Shown here in pieces: positions 46,128 to 56,750 of a stretch of DNA of 64,000 bases (its first letter is position 1; each line of letters starts with the position of its first letter). The translations under genes were made by a program, and so were the position numbers. The notes below the pieces were generated by a model, which saw nothing but the letters and a program-made list of their open reading frames with translations, made no database searches and was not told the origin of the DNA. This DNA is from Tridacna crocea (lineage: Eukaryota > Mollusca > Bivalvia > Cardiida > Cardiidae), in NCBI GenBank assembly GCA_943736015.1, contig OX031059.1, positions 44,775,159 to 44,839,158 on the forward strand. Direction: 5' to 3'.

Positions 46128-46288
46128 ATTAGCATACAAATTCAGAACAACACACTCCTACAGTAATGGCAGTGTGACCAGGATTTCATTTTTACCACAT
46201 CCGCTGATGCCATAAAATGTGAATACCATTGAAAGCACTGTTAACCAGTTTTAATAATTTATGTAAGATTGCTTTCAGAAAATTATGA

Positions 46289-46850
46289 CCCTAAATGAAA
46301 AAGGCTTTTGAAAGCAACATTTAAAAAAGAAGTGGTGGTGGTAAGCAGCATTTGTCACCTTTACACACAATGATTTCTCCATTTTCAGAGACATCTCGTT
46401 TCAGCCTCATTTGTCAGTATTTTGCTGATGCTACATCCTCGGATACCCAAGGGTCTCCCTATTTGCTACGCTACATCGACCCCTGGGACAATTAATTGAA
46501 TTTCCCTCGCTTTACCGCTGGCCGAATGCTGGCTTTTCATTGGTTCCATCATCATTTTGTGATAGGCGAGTGGACTGTACGCTATGTTTCGTATCGATTT
46601 TCAGCGGCTCGCTTTACCGCTGGCCGAATGCTGCCTTTTCATTTGTTCCATCGTCATTTTGTGATGGGGTGAGTGGACTGTACGCTATGACGTTTCGTAT
46701 CGATTTTTGGCGGCTGACTCAAAGTTTTATTAGTCAATTGTCCCAGGGTCGATGTAGCGTAGCAAATAGGGAGACCCCGGGGTATCCGAGGATGCTGATG
46801 CTATGTATTCAGACAGAATTTTGTAAAGTGAAAGTGTTGATGTAAAAGTT
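46289..46850 (+). mobile_element. Family A, old copy split by the 9-bp-TSD element
   Basis: Left arm (gaccctaaatgaaaaaggct) and centre lie before the insertion; right-arm remnants (tatgtattcagacagaattt) follow it. Confidence 0.65.
46434..46794. mobile_element. Long-TIR element with 9-bp duplication (Mutator-like)
   Basis: About 65-bp nearly perfect inverted ends beginning CATCCTCGGATACCC, flanked by an exact 9-bp ctgatgcta (46425-46433, 46795-46803). Long TIRs with 9-bp duplications are typical of Mutator-like MITEs. The interior is two direct copies of a roughly 110-bp unit (tcgctttaccgctggccgaa...). No ORF. Confidence 0.88.
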
Positions 46851-47884
46851 TCAGTTGAAAATAGTTACCTGTTAAAATTTGCAAGAAAAGCAAACAATAT
46901 ATGTACCAAAGTTTACACAAGTCTTTCATTGCCATCTGATCTTAATCTGCACTCTCTGCTTTGGTAATTTGAATTCACTACCAGACCTGAAAGAGTTTAT
47001 ATTTACAGATTGATTGTGCAAACGATTTTCTATGTTTATATAGATGAAAATGATTTCAATACTCAATAATATACTTGTTGACTTTTAATGTGTCTTGCCA
47101 AACTCAGAAGGTGAGCCAATTACAACTGAACATGTTTTATCCATGTACTGGCGGAAGGTGGTTTTAAGTGTATTTCTGATGCATCCTACTAACTAAAATT
47201 ATTTTCATACGATTAAGGATCCGTGAAGTCCTTTTTGTCTAACAGTTGGCTGAATCAAGAGAGAAAGTTCATTTGAAATGTAGAAAGTTGACCATTACCG
47301 AATTTTTGGACCCGGGTCAACAACCTACGCTGACCGGGCAGGCTGACATGTTTGCCACTTGCAGTTACATTAAACTTACTTTCAATAGATAACAGCTCCG
47401 TTATTGTGGCGCCACTTGAGCGGCGGCACTATATTTCTATTCGGTTTTGTAAAGTGCCAATATGGCAGCCATATTGAACTGGTTCCATGCTTTGTTTTAA
47501 CATCCATCTATATCTATTGATTATCAGATCGGGGTCCATACTGAACTTTTTTATTTATTTGTGGGATTTTTTTAATATATAATATATTGTACTTTCATTG
47601 TTAGATGGATAAAAACCCGAATCATAGACATGTCAACATTTTCCTTTAGAAAAATAATAAAGATGCATTTCGAGAAGTCACTCGATAAAAGATTATCTGT
47701 CACAAATTTTCGAAGCCGCCATTTTAAATATCTTATGCTGGAAAAGGTTAGAGGTATTTTCAAACTCTTTGACCTAGAGCACCCTATGTGGTACTTGTGA
47801 CATTAGTTATATTTTTGTTCTAGTGTTGTATGGATTGTAGAAATATTGTTTTCCTTTCGCGATCCTGTTTTTAAGACCAGCTAA
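46851..47884. other. No gene found; CpG-containing patch
   Basis: Family E arm near 46938. 47320-47740 is richer in CpG and contains gccgccatttt at 47715-47725 (YY1-like on the minus strand) and the palindrome aatatggcagccatatt near 47459. No splice or ORF support for a gene. Confidence 0.45.
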
Positions 47885-48012
47885 CTGTAACTAGGTCATT
47901 GATAGAGCGCCTGACATGAATGGTATCATACCAGCCCTCTAGTCTATATAGATATAATAAGAACTTCATTCAAGTCTTTATTATATCTATAAAGAGGGAT
48001 TGTAGGATACCA
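47885..48012 (+). repeat. tRNA-derived SINE-like segment with palindrome
   Basis: ggtcattgatagagcgcctg resembles a tRNA D-arm/A box, and ggtatcataccagccc a degenerate B box. A hairpin follows (tatagatataataaga / tctttattatatctata, 47948-47994) and ggtatc/gatacc bounds it. Confidence 0.45.
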
Positions 48013-48780
48013 GTCATATATGTTTGAGTGTCGGATTTAGCACAATCCTATAGACCTTTTCTTTCGTTAATGTATGGTAATTCATTGCCGACAAATGTTT
48101 GTTTGTGTAGACAAAATCTTACAAGGGCGACAAATTTCTCCACATATGCAAATATTGGATGTTAAACATGACAAAATGAGTCACATGATCAACAATGTGA
48201 TTCCTGCTGAGCTTTTAAACGATCATGTGATTTTCATAAACCGTTTAACATGGCCCAATGTATTGTGCCCTGTTACAGAAATAAGTGGTTTGCGGCGCCA
48301 TTGATGTTCAGCATCAATATTTTCTTGTTGGAGTATTTGTGTAATGTAACTTTGAAGTGTGACTGAAAATGTGGAATTTGGTTTCGGAAAGCTAGAAAAT
48401 ATTGTGTGTTATTATTGTTGAGCAAATAAGTATAACATGGTTTTGTACCTCTGTTATGCATGGGGTTGTAAGCAGTGGGCTGAGGGAAGGTCATTGAATA
48501 TGCACATTGTCTCGGTTTAATTCAGTGGAACAATAGTGCCATAGCCATGTTACTGTCTGTATTGTTATTGTTGAGCAAATGCTTTTTGAGTTTTTCAGTA
48601 TCTAATTTTATCAAAACTTTATCAAAACTGGACTAGATTTCACAATTTGTAAGCTATTTCACAAGGGCAGATATCCCTCAAAATATCTTACACCCATTAT
48701 GCTAGTCTTATCTGAAAAAGCCAGCGGCCTGCTTTGGTCCTTTAGACTGGAGAATTAATAAGAATGATGTATTTTTTGCT
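48013..48780. other. Intronic DNA upstream of the PTBP exon
   Basis: No recognisable repeat. ttatcaaaact is directly repeated near 48607. Confidence 0.5.
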
Positions 48781-48788
48781 CATTTCAG

Positions 48789-48884
48789 AGAGGTTCAGAA
48801 GAACTCATGTCGCACAGTCCGATGGTAACAACAAATGGAACAGGGCTCAGTCCCTCCCAGAACGAAGTCAATGATGCAAAAAAG
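48789..48884 (+). CDS. PTBP1: PTBP (polypyrimidine tract-binding protein) N-terminal exon
   Basis: A 96-bp internal exon between a clear acceptor (tgctcatttcag|) and a consensus donor (AAG|GTAAGT), open in phase 0 for 32 codons. It reads RGSEELMSHSPMVTTNGTG and then LSPSQNEVNDAKK. This matches the leader before RRM1 in PTBP1/2, which runs KRGSDEL... through a Ser/Asn-rich spacer to ...NDSKKFK. Conserved points: the RGS serine (Ser16 of human PTBP1, a PKA site; codon 48795-48797), the acidic EEL, and the terminal KK, second half of the bipartite nuclear-localisation signal. PTBP is a nuclear splicing repressor binding pyrimidine-rich RNA. The next exon (FK..., then RRM1) is not seen before 64000, so the downstream intron exceeds 15 kb. 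The exact vertebrate paralogue cannot be assigned; invertebrates usually have a single gene. Confidence 0.8.
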
Positions 48885-48924
48885 GTAAGTGATGCTCTCA
48901 ATAATCTTTGGTTATAAAGTCTTA

Positions 48925-49103
48925 TGATTGAATGACCCTTGCTAAGAGGCTTCAGAAAACATTTAACAAAAAGAGAGAATTCTGGTAATGAACCTTTTTT
49001 TGAGAACATCCTAATTCCTAAGATTATTTCAATCACATTTGTTGTTCGCAAGTGCTTGCATTATGGACATGTCTTAGCTTTGTTGTCAGTTAAAAGAGTA
49101 AAC
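48925..49103 (+). mobile_element. Family A, degenerate
   Basis: Begins 40 bases after the PTBP donor; gaggcttcagaaaacattta, gagaattctggtaatgaacc and a right arm (gttgttcgcaagtgcttgca) are recognisable. Confidence 0.6.
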
Positions 49104-49560
49104 ATTGCCATCAATAGAGATCTGTTCCTTTTTGACAGCATGCTGTTTAAGTTCCACTGGTTACAGGCCTACAAGTTCATGTTAAAGCCAAAATGTTCTT
49201 TATGCATCATTGGGGGCTCTTCTTGGAAATTGAATAATCTCCCTTGCCAGAAAAACACTAAAGGTATCCAAGGAAGAGATTGGTCCTTGGTTTTCTTGGG
49301 GATGTTGCCATAAATATAGCAATGATTAATCATGTTTATGTAAGGCTGGTATGTAATTCAATTCAAATTCTGTTCTATAATCATCAGGAACTACTCATAC
49401 ATTAATTTGTAAAACAATCTTACTAGATGTACTTGCAATATTATCTCAGGAACATAGATGTTCAGTACAAGAAAATCAAGGATAAAATCCAAGTAATCCT
49501 CTTATCAGGACCAATGTAGTTCTGGGGAAGAATCAAGGGAAATACCTGAAGAATGACCCT
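49104..49560. other. Intronic, unannotated
   Basis: Nothing seen. Confidence 0.5.
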
Positions 49561-49619
49561 CATTGTACATAATGCACATCAAGTTGAATTTCAAACACTG
49601 CATGCATGTGTTGCATGTG

Positions 49620-49770
49620 GTGTAACATGTCAGTGGATAACCGCTGTCCTGGGCAGGGATTAAAACCGCAGCGTCCTGGTCCATAAAGACATAACTTTAC
49701 GTGGTCACTACAAAAGCTAGCTTTGCAGGAAGACCATATAAGCACCAGCTTATCCACACCTGGGTATATC
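49620..49770 (-). repeat. tRNA-derived SINE copy 1
   Basis: The reverse strand has gtgaccacgtaaag, ggaccaggacgctg and a B-box-like ggttttaatccctgccc. Aligns with 49930-50090. Confidence 0.55.
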
Positions 49771-49929
49771 TTGAGAATATTCTTAGTGTTATAATAAAAA
49801 AATTCACAGTATGAAAGTAACACAAATTAAGACTTAAAAATGGTTGGTAAATAAGATACGTCCTCAAATTTCGCAGAAATCAAGATCGATATGAAATGAT
49901 GCATTTTATAGCAACACGGCACAGCCCTA

Positions 49930-50090
49930 CATTGGATGCCAAGTGTAACAGGTTGGTAATTAACCTGCCTAGAGCAGGTATTGTTCCAACAACCTCCTGG
50001 TACACAAACAAACATTCTACCATGTCACAAGAAAAGCGAGTCCTGTAGCAAGGTAGTATATGTGCCAAGTTGCGCTACACCTGGCTACAT
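49930..50090 (-). repeat. tRNA-derived SINE copy 2
   Basis: Same family, same orientation: gtgacatggtagaatg, gtaccaggaggttgttgg, aacaatacctgctctaggc. Two diverged copies in tandem. Confidence 0.55.
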
Positions 50091-50353
50091 AATAATTATA
50101 TACCAGAACTGCTGAAACAGATTTTTATAAGATGCAGGAATCAGAGAACAAGATACAAAAAAAAGTGACAGGCCTTTTCTCATATTTCTATGAAGCCTGT
50201 CTGTATTGAATGTGCCTGCTAAGTCTAGTTTAATTAGTCGTGCTTATTTACTACTTTATTCATATCTGTAGTGAAAGGCTGTCTCTGACAGACAAGATGA
50301 TTGATTTTAGCAAAGACATTTTCTTTCTGGAGCCTCCCTTATTTCTAGAGTAA

Positions 50354-51989
50354 TTAACCCTTTGCCATTCAGTCCTGAGTTTTAATATGTAGAAAGAGGG
50401 CTTTTGGAAACGTTGATGGAGAAGAAGAAAATTCTGGTAACCAGCATTTTCTCCATTTCCCATTATGTTTTCTACTCTTTTTTTCGCCTCAAAAAACCCT
50501 TAATTTATCAATTACATTTATTTTTATACCCCCCAAAACTCTGTTTGGGGGGTATATAGGAGTCAGCTTGTCGGTCGGTCGGTCGGTCGGTCCGTCGGTC
50601 GGTCCGTCCGTCGGTCGGTCGGTCGGTCGGTCGGTCGGTCGGTCTGTAGCTTTTTGTCCGCTCTATTTCTCATAAACTACTAGACGAATTTTATTCAAAC
50701 TTCACAGGTAAACTCAGTATCAAGCAGAGATGTGCATATGAAATGTTGGTTATGGTTCATTGATTTTTCACTGAGTTATGGCCCTTTCATGAAATTTCTT
50801 GTCCGCTCTTTTTCTCATCAACTATTGGACAGATTTGGTTCAAACTACACAAATAGACTCAGTATAAAGCAGAGATGTGCATATCCTATTTTGGTTATGG
50901 TTTATTTAGGTTTCATGGAGTTATGGCCCTTTGATGATTCTGGACAAATTTCTTTTTCATACTTGAATTTTGTCCGGAGCATATCTCCAAAACTGTACTA
51001 GCTAGGGTTATGAAATTTCATGGGTGGATAGATCTTATCGAGGGGGAGTGCAGTGCACAGCAATCATAACTCTTGCTAGCTTAATATTTGAGTTATTGCC
51101 CTTTGTTGATTTTTTATACTTGAATTTTGTCCGGAGCGTATCTCCAAAACTATACTAGCTAGGGTTATGAAATTTCACGGGTGGATAGATCTCACCAAGG
51201 GGGAGTGCATTGCACAGGAATTATAACTCTTGCTTGCTTAATTTTTGAGTTATTGACCTTTGTTGCTTTTAATACTTGAATTTGGTCCGGAGCGTATCTC
51301 CAAAACTATGCTAGCTAGGGTTATGAAATTTCATGGCTGGATAGATCTCACCAAGGGGGAGTGCAGTGCACAGGAATCATGACTCCTGCTCGCTTAATTT
51401 TTTAGTTATTGCCCTTTGTCGTTTTTAATACTTGAATTTGGTCCGGTGAATATCTCCAAAACTATACTAGCTAGGGTTATGACATTTCATGGGTGGATAG
51501 ATCTCATCAAGGGGAGGGGGGGGGGTGCAGTGCATAGGAATCATAATTCCTGCTCCCTTAATTTTTGAGTTATTGCCCTTTGTTTTTTTTTTTCATACTT
51601 GAATTTTGTCTGGAGCGTATCTCCAAAACTATACTATCTAGGGTTTTGAAATTTAATGGATGGATAGATCTCATCAAGGGGGAGTGCAGTGCACAGAAAT
51701 CATAACTCTTGCTCGCTTAATTTTTGAGTTATTGCCCTTTGTCGTTTTTCATACTTGAATTTGGTCCCGTGTATGCCCCAGCTTAACAACTTGGGGTAAG
51801 ACGGGCATATCTTGGGACAATTTGCCGCTCATGTTCAACTCTTACTTTTGTACTCAACCATTCTGCATTCTGTGACAAAGACCTGTTTAGTGGCAAGGAG
51901 CTGGTGGGGGGTATGATCACGTTGAGTGATAGCTCTAGTTTTGTCTGGAAATGCCTTTTATTTGACTTGTCCAAAATGTAAAAGGTTAA
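50354..51989 (+). mobile_element. Family A copy split by a pearl-like element
   Basis: TTAA (50354), arm and full centre run to ttacatttattttt (50525). After 1.4 kb the copy resumes at ttttgtctggaaatgcc (about 51939) and ends gtaaaaggttaa (51989). The join restores ...ttattttgtctg... of the consensus, so the insertion is younger than this A copy. Confidence 0.88.
50526..51934 (+). mobile_element. Pearl/Helentron-like element with 156-bp core repeats
   Basis: Hairpin head ATACCCCCCAAA-actctg-TTTGGGGGGTAT (50526-50555), then a GGTC/CCGT microsatellite (50571-50645), a leader (gtccgctctatttctcataa), then five core units with gtccggagc starts at 50972, 51129, 51285, 51441 and 51608 (51763 partial) containing tctccaaaactatactagct and tggatagatctca. 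It ends near ggggggtatgatcacg...gatagctctag. T-rich insertion site. Same architecture as 21845-23507 with unrelated sequence. No ORF. Confidence 0.78.
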
Positions 51990-52044
51990 TGCTATACTTT
52001 TTGCACATCATTTTTACACATTCATGAGTGTTTATAATTATTGT

Positions 52045-52276
52045 TTAACTCATTACCTGACAAATTTTCTTTTTAGACTAGTCCAAATCAAAAGCATTTG
52101 CAGAGGACATAATAAAAGTGACTGAAATTTTAAAATTTGTTTTTTGAAGGATAGAAAACTTTGTGGTAAAAGGAGAATATATGCTGGTTACCAGCATTTT
52201 CTCCTTTTCCCACATTGTTTTCAAAAGGCTTCTTTTCCAGGAGCATCAAAAGTAGGGATTGTGTGGTAATGGGTAA
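52045..52276 (-). mobile_element. Family A copy
   Basis: Left TTAA, right GTAA; the centre has a short insertion (gagaatatatgctgg). Confidence 0.9.
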
Positions 52277-52792
52277 ACAGTACCAAGCCGTCCTGTGTTT
52301 TACATATTTAGAAGAAAAAGGCATTTTTTCATTTTTCAGACTGTTTTGTGTACTTTACAAATGAGACCACTTTTGTTATGTGATATGTTGTCTACAAAAT
52401 GTTTTCATTCAGACAAGTTTGACTTTCTGTTGTTGTTAGCAAAAGGAAGAAAATTAAAGAATTGTTTATCAGTTAGATTCTCCAAAACCTAGTTAATATG
52501 TTAATTTATTATACCAGAGTGATAATTTTTTTCCTCTTATTCATATCTAGGTTTAGAATATGATACATCAGGTTCAGAATATAAAATAGTTACTATTTAC
52601 CAGAGAAATTCATTTACGGTGACAAACAAAGGGAGGACATAGTTTGTTTCAGATTCCAAGAATATTATATCTTATCACATGTGAAGTAACACTATGGCTG
52701 AAAGAAACCTTTGAAATAGAAAAAGGAAAGAAAAAAAAAACCATCAGGATCAGTGGAAAACACAGAAGTCCTCTTACTTACAAATGTAGAAA
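52277..52792. other. Intronic, unannotated
   Basis: Possible decayed A right-arm piece near 52385-52450; nothing else seen. Confidence 0.45.
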
Positions 52793-52848
52793 ATTCTGGA
52801 GAATAAGGCAAAGAATGTTCTTAAGAATGGTTGGTGAATAGAGGTCCA
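52793..52848. mobile_element. Element D fragment
   Basis: aaagaatgttcttaagaatg then gttggtgaatagaggtcc matches the right third of D at 16129. Confidence 0.7.
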
Positions 52849-53002
52849 GATCATTTTGTTAGCAGGGCGAGGCATGATGCATCAATCAGACAAGTTCTGT
52901 TAACATAGAAGATCTAATGTTGGAACAACACTGAACAACAGTGTTAACATTCCAGGTTTAACTTTCGATACCCATGACAATTTGGATAGCTTTTGTAGAT
53001 GG

Positions 53003-53034
53003 TATAGATCAAGATCAGACTGCACAGATTAGTA
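53003..53034. repeat. Family E arm
   Basis: tatagatcaagatcagactg. Confidence 0.55.
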
Positions 53035-53043
53035 GCAAAAGAG

Positions 53044-53272
53044 TTAACCAATTACCTCTCAATCCCTACTTTTGACGCCCCTGAGAAAGAAGCCTTTTGA
53101 AAACACTGTGGGAAAAGGAGAAAATGCTGGTAACCAGCATTTTCTCCTTTTCCCACAGTGTTTTCTACACGTACCAGAACAAATTCCTATTTTTGAGTCA
53201 CCTTTATTTTGTCATCTGCAAATGCTTCCAATTTGGACCAGTCTAAAATTTTCTCGTGTGGTAATGAGTTAA
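53044..53272 (+). mobile_element. Family A copy, intact
   Basis: 229 bp, TTAA ends, acgcccctgag subtype with perfect palindrome; probably among the youngest. Confidence 0.96.
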
Positions 53273-54226
53273 TGAGTGATTGTTTGACCAAGAACTCTCC
53301 ATGTTTCTGATGCTGTCGGTGGAAATTTGTTCCTTTTGAGTTGCAGAATTTCAATTGTTCTCTACACAGTAAAGATTAGGATTAGACCAAACAATGAACC
53401 TGTTCATTTTGTATAATTTTGCAGTCTAAGGGTTAACCCTTTTAACAAAAAGTAATGTAACCCTGATAACAGGAATTTTCTTCTTTATACGTCCTAAAGG
53501 TCATATTATGTTGTGGCTGCGGTTTTTCATCTGTCTGTCAGCAATTTCTTGTGTTCACAACTGCTACAGTTTTCATTGGAATAATGAATCTCTGATCAGT
53601 AGTGGCTTAAAATTCGGATATCTGCATTCATTCTAGATTTTAACTCATTTCACTGACGAATTCCCATGGGGTGTATATGCACTTTGTGAGGTACTTGCTT
53701 CCAACAACTTTTTCTATGCTTTTAAATGCAAATCACAAAAATCAAGCTACTTTTAGTGTGATGTCTGCAAATGCTTGCAATATGAAAATGTATCAATTTC
53801 TCTTGTCTGCTTCTTCAGGTATTAATTAGAGGAATGCTGCATAAAGACAATCCTTTTCTGTGGATAGATGCCTAATTATTACTATTTTAAGACTGTTGTG
53901 GCCAGAATGTCTGGCAAGGTATTATTTAAGGTAGATGTAATACCAGAATTTAGCTTTTTGAAACGTCAGATTGCACACTGTCTGCAAATACATATACCAG
54001 TAGAGCTTTTTCCTGATGATTTATCCCAAGACAACCTAATGATGCGTAGGAGTATTGAGCTGGGTTCTTGCAAAGGGGGGTTCGACTTTTGACGACCTAC
54101 GGAAAATATGAATTGGAGAACATGTTGGGAAATGGAAATAATGCCTAGTTATTTTAATTTTTTCTGTCCAAAATTATGATTATAATACCATTTCCTTCAT
54201 ATCCCAACAAGATGTTGAGTACTCAA
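53273..54226. other. Intronic, mostly unannotated
   Basis: Possible A remnants near 53435-53500 and 53758-53790 (atgtctgcaaatgcttgcaa). No gene. Confidence 0.45.
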
Positions 54227-54462
54227 TTAACTCTTTACCAACTCTTTTCCAAACGACAAAATTTTAGACCGGTCCAAATTGAAAACATTAGCAGACGACA
54301 AAATAAATGTGATTGAGAATTTTAAATTTGTTGTGGGAAGGGTAGAAAACATTGTGGGAAAAGGAGAAAATGCTGGTTACCAGCATTTTCTCCTTTTCCC
54401 ACAATGTTTATATTTTATTCCTCAGGGTCGTTTAAAGTCAGGATTGTTCGGTAAAGAGGTAA
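54227..54462 (-). mobile_element. Family A copy
   Basis: The left end carries a small duplication (ctctttaccaactcttttcc); perfect centre; right GTAA. Confidence 0.92.
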
Positions 54463-54589
54463 TGAATATTCATTTCAGCAGAAATTTCAAGGATCATTAC
54501 AAGTATTCTAGAATATTTCCTGAGAGTGGTGGATAGAAGAGATGCAAGATCAGAATGGTTTATGTATTTTTGTGAAGTATTGGTCTGTT

Positions 54590-54706
54590 TTCTGTGGCTT
54601 CTTTCTCAGGGTTGTTAAAAAGTCAGGATTGTGTGGTATAGGGTTAAGACTTTCTCAAACATACCCTGGTTTTCACGGCCCTCAAAAAGAAGCCCGAAAT
54701 GGTTTA
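54590..54706. mobile_element. Two facing family A ends sharing TTAA
   Basis: A '-' right end (ttctttctcagggttgtta...gttaa, to 54649) abuts a '+' left end (ttaagactttctcaaacata...aaaaagaagcc). Confidence 0.75.
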
Positions 54707-54753
54707 GTGAAATAGACTTTCAGGAAGGTTCTGGCCCAACATGATATTGCATT

Positions 54754-54987
54754 TTAACTCTTTACCAAACAACAAATTTTTAGTCTGGTCCAAATTGAAA
54801 GCATTTGCAGACAACAAAATGAAAGTGACTTAATAATCGACATTTGATTTGGAAAATGTTAGAAAACATTTTGGAAAAGGAAATTATGCTGGTTAACCAG
54901 CATTTTCTCCTTTTCTCACAATGTTTTCAAAAGGCTTCTACCTCAGGGTTGATTCTCAAAAGTTTTCATTTTGTGGTAAATGCTTAA
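54754..54987 (-). mobile_element. Family A copy
   Basis: TTAA ends; the axis has one extra base (ctggttaaccag). Confidence 0.93.
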
Positions 54988-55502
54988 ATGATGTTTTGGC
55001 AAATACGTTAGGGAAATGTGCATATTTAGATCAAAAATAGGACAGCATGTTGTCTGTAGTCTGATCGTAATCTTAAGATTCAACAAAAGCTATTAGATAG
55101 GTATTTTGCACAAAAGACTCAATGGTTAAGATAGCAATATCTTTGGACATTTTATTCTAGTATGATATCTGCATATGGGGTAGTTGTTTTGATGTACCGC
55201 TGTATGTTTTCATAATCAGTTTTTAAAATATGAGTGAGGGAGTCAGGTGCTCTACACAGACCAGCTTCCTGCAAAATAAATTCCAGAACGAGTCTGTTGG
55301 TTAGATGGGAAAAAAATCAAGTGAATATGTTTTTTTTCATGATCATTACTAAGTGGCATCATTTTAGAGACTTTTGAAGAACTGGAGAGAAAAATTCTAG
55401 ACGTTTGTTTATTTCATCTTTTCGTTATAAAACCCCAAAATTTTAAGCCAAGTAAATTTTTGAAACTCTGAGAAATTGATTGACGTTTTTGATGACTAGT
55501 GC
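54988..55502. other. Intronic, unannotated
   Basis: A family E-like arm near 55052 (tgtagtctgatcgtaatctt); nothing else seen. Confidence 0.5.
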
Positions 55503-55701
55503 ATAACCCATTACCACGCATTCCCTGCTTTTGATGACCCTGAAAAAGAAGCCTTTAGAAAACCATCATTTTCTCCTTTTCCCACTATGTTTTCTACCCT
55601 TCACAAAACAAATTTCAAATTTTCAGTCACTTTTGTTTTGTCGTCTGCAAATGCTTTCAATTTGGACAAGCATAAAATATTGTGGTTTGGTAGTGAGTTA
55701 A
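55503..55701 (+). mobile_element. Family A copy, left half-palindrome deleted
   Basis: gcctttagaaaacc jumps to atcattttctccttttcc; shares its right TTAA (55698-55701). Confidence 0.9.
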
Positions 55702-55922
55702 CCCTTTACCAAGCGACAAAATTTTAGAATGATCCGAATTTAAAGCACTTGCAGACAACAAAATGAATGTAACTCATAAATTCAAATTTGTTTCCGGCAG
55801 GGAAGAAAATATTGTTGGAAAAGAGAAAATGCTGGTTACCAGCATTTTCTCCTTTTGCCACGTTTTCGAAAGGCTTTTATCTCTGGGTCGTAAAAACCAG
55901 GGATTGTTTGGTAATGAGTTAA
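55698..55922 (-). mobile_element. Family A copy sharing TTAA
   Basis: Full length with TTAA ends. An orphan '+' right arm (55955-56045) follows. Confidence 0.93.
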
Positions 55923-56167
55923 CCAAAGTTTGTTTGTACCTTGTCGTTGTCTTCTTCCCCCTTTCACTGTTACAAATTTCATTATCTGAGCCACATTTGA
56001 TTTGTCATCCCTAAAAGCTTTGAACTTGGACAAGTCGGCTTGTTTCTTAAAATTTGAGGACATTTTATGAATGTTTAATGTGGATGGTGTTACACTCCAT
56101 TTTCAGTTGTATTTTTGTAACATAATGACAAAAGTGAACGTGAGCACTTGCATTTTTCCTTACTCCT

Positions 56168-56216
56168 TTTATGTAAGTGCTGGCCACTGGGATCAAACCC
56201 AGACCCATTGTAACCA
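56168..56216 (-). repeat. tRNA-like SINE fragment
   Basis: Reverse strand: caatgggtctgggtttgatc then ccagtggcc, a B box (ggtttgatcc) in a T-arm-like stem (ctggg/cccag). Confidence 0.5.
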
Positions 56217-56395
56217 AGAAATATGGAGAGAATTTATGTCAAAGAAATCCCTGCACAGATAGACGAAGATTGGGAATTATGGAAGAATCATTAGATTAAA
56301 TTTTCTTTTCAGTTACAATTACTTTAATAATCATGAATTTGTATAGGTAGCCCTATAGACAAGTTCACCCAGGACTACTTAATCATATCTTTTAT

Positions 56396-56575
56396 TGTGA
56401 CTTCGAGGAAAAAGTCTTCCGAAAACAGTGAGAGAAAAGGAGTTACTAAACTCTACATGCTTGTCACAAGCATTTTATCCTTTTACCACAATTTTTGATA
56501 TCCTTCTAAATATTCCAAATTTTAGCCACATACTGCAAATACTTCCAATCTAGAAAGTTTGAATTGTGGTTTAGT
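56396..56575 (+). mobile_element. Divergent A-related copy
   Basis: Core tgcttgtcacaagcattt resembles the sister family at 37650; the arms are A-like (gccacatactgcaaatac). Confidence 0.6.
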
Positions 56576-56618
56576 CCAAGAATTTGAAATTCAGAAGCAG
56601 TTACCATGGGACCCTTTG

Positions 56619-56700
56619 TAAATCAGTCTGATAACATTGTAAGAAAAGGAAAACATGGTGGTAACCAGCATTTTCTCCCTTTCCTACAATGTTATGACCT
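56619..56700 (+). mobile_element. Family A centre fragment
   Basis: gtaagaaaaggaaaacatgg then tggtaaccagcattttctcc with decayed flanks. Confidence 0.65.
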
Positions 56701-56750
56701 TTTGTAAATCACACCTAAGGTTCATCCAAAAAGAAGAAACACAACAGACA

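Noticed and set aside
47709-47740. Gene start at the minus-strand AAAATGGCGGC motif
   Set aside because: The ATG opens only nine codons before a stop and no good donor follows; the motif may still be a YY1-type site.
48939-49313. 124-codon open frame just after the PTBP exon
   Set aside because: Overlaps a decayed family A copy and intron sequence; no recognisable domain.
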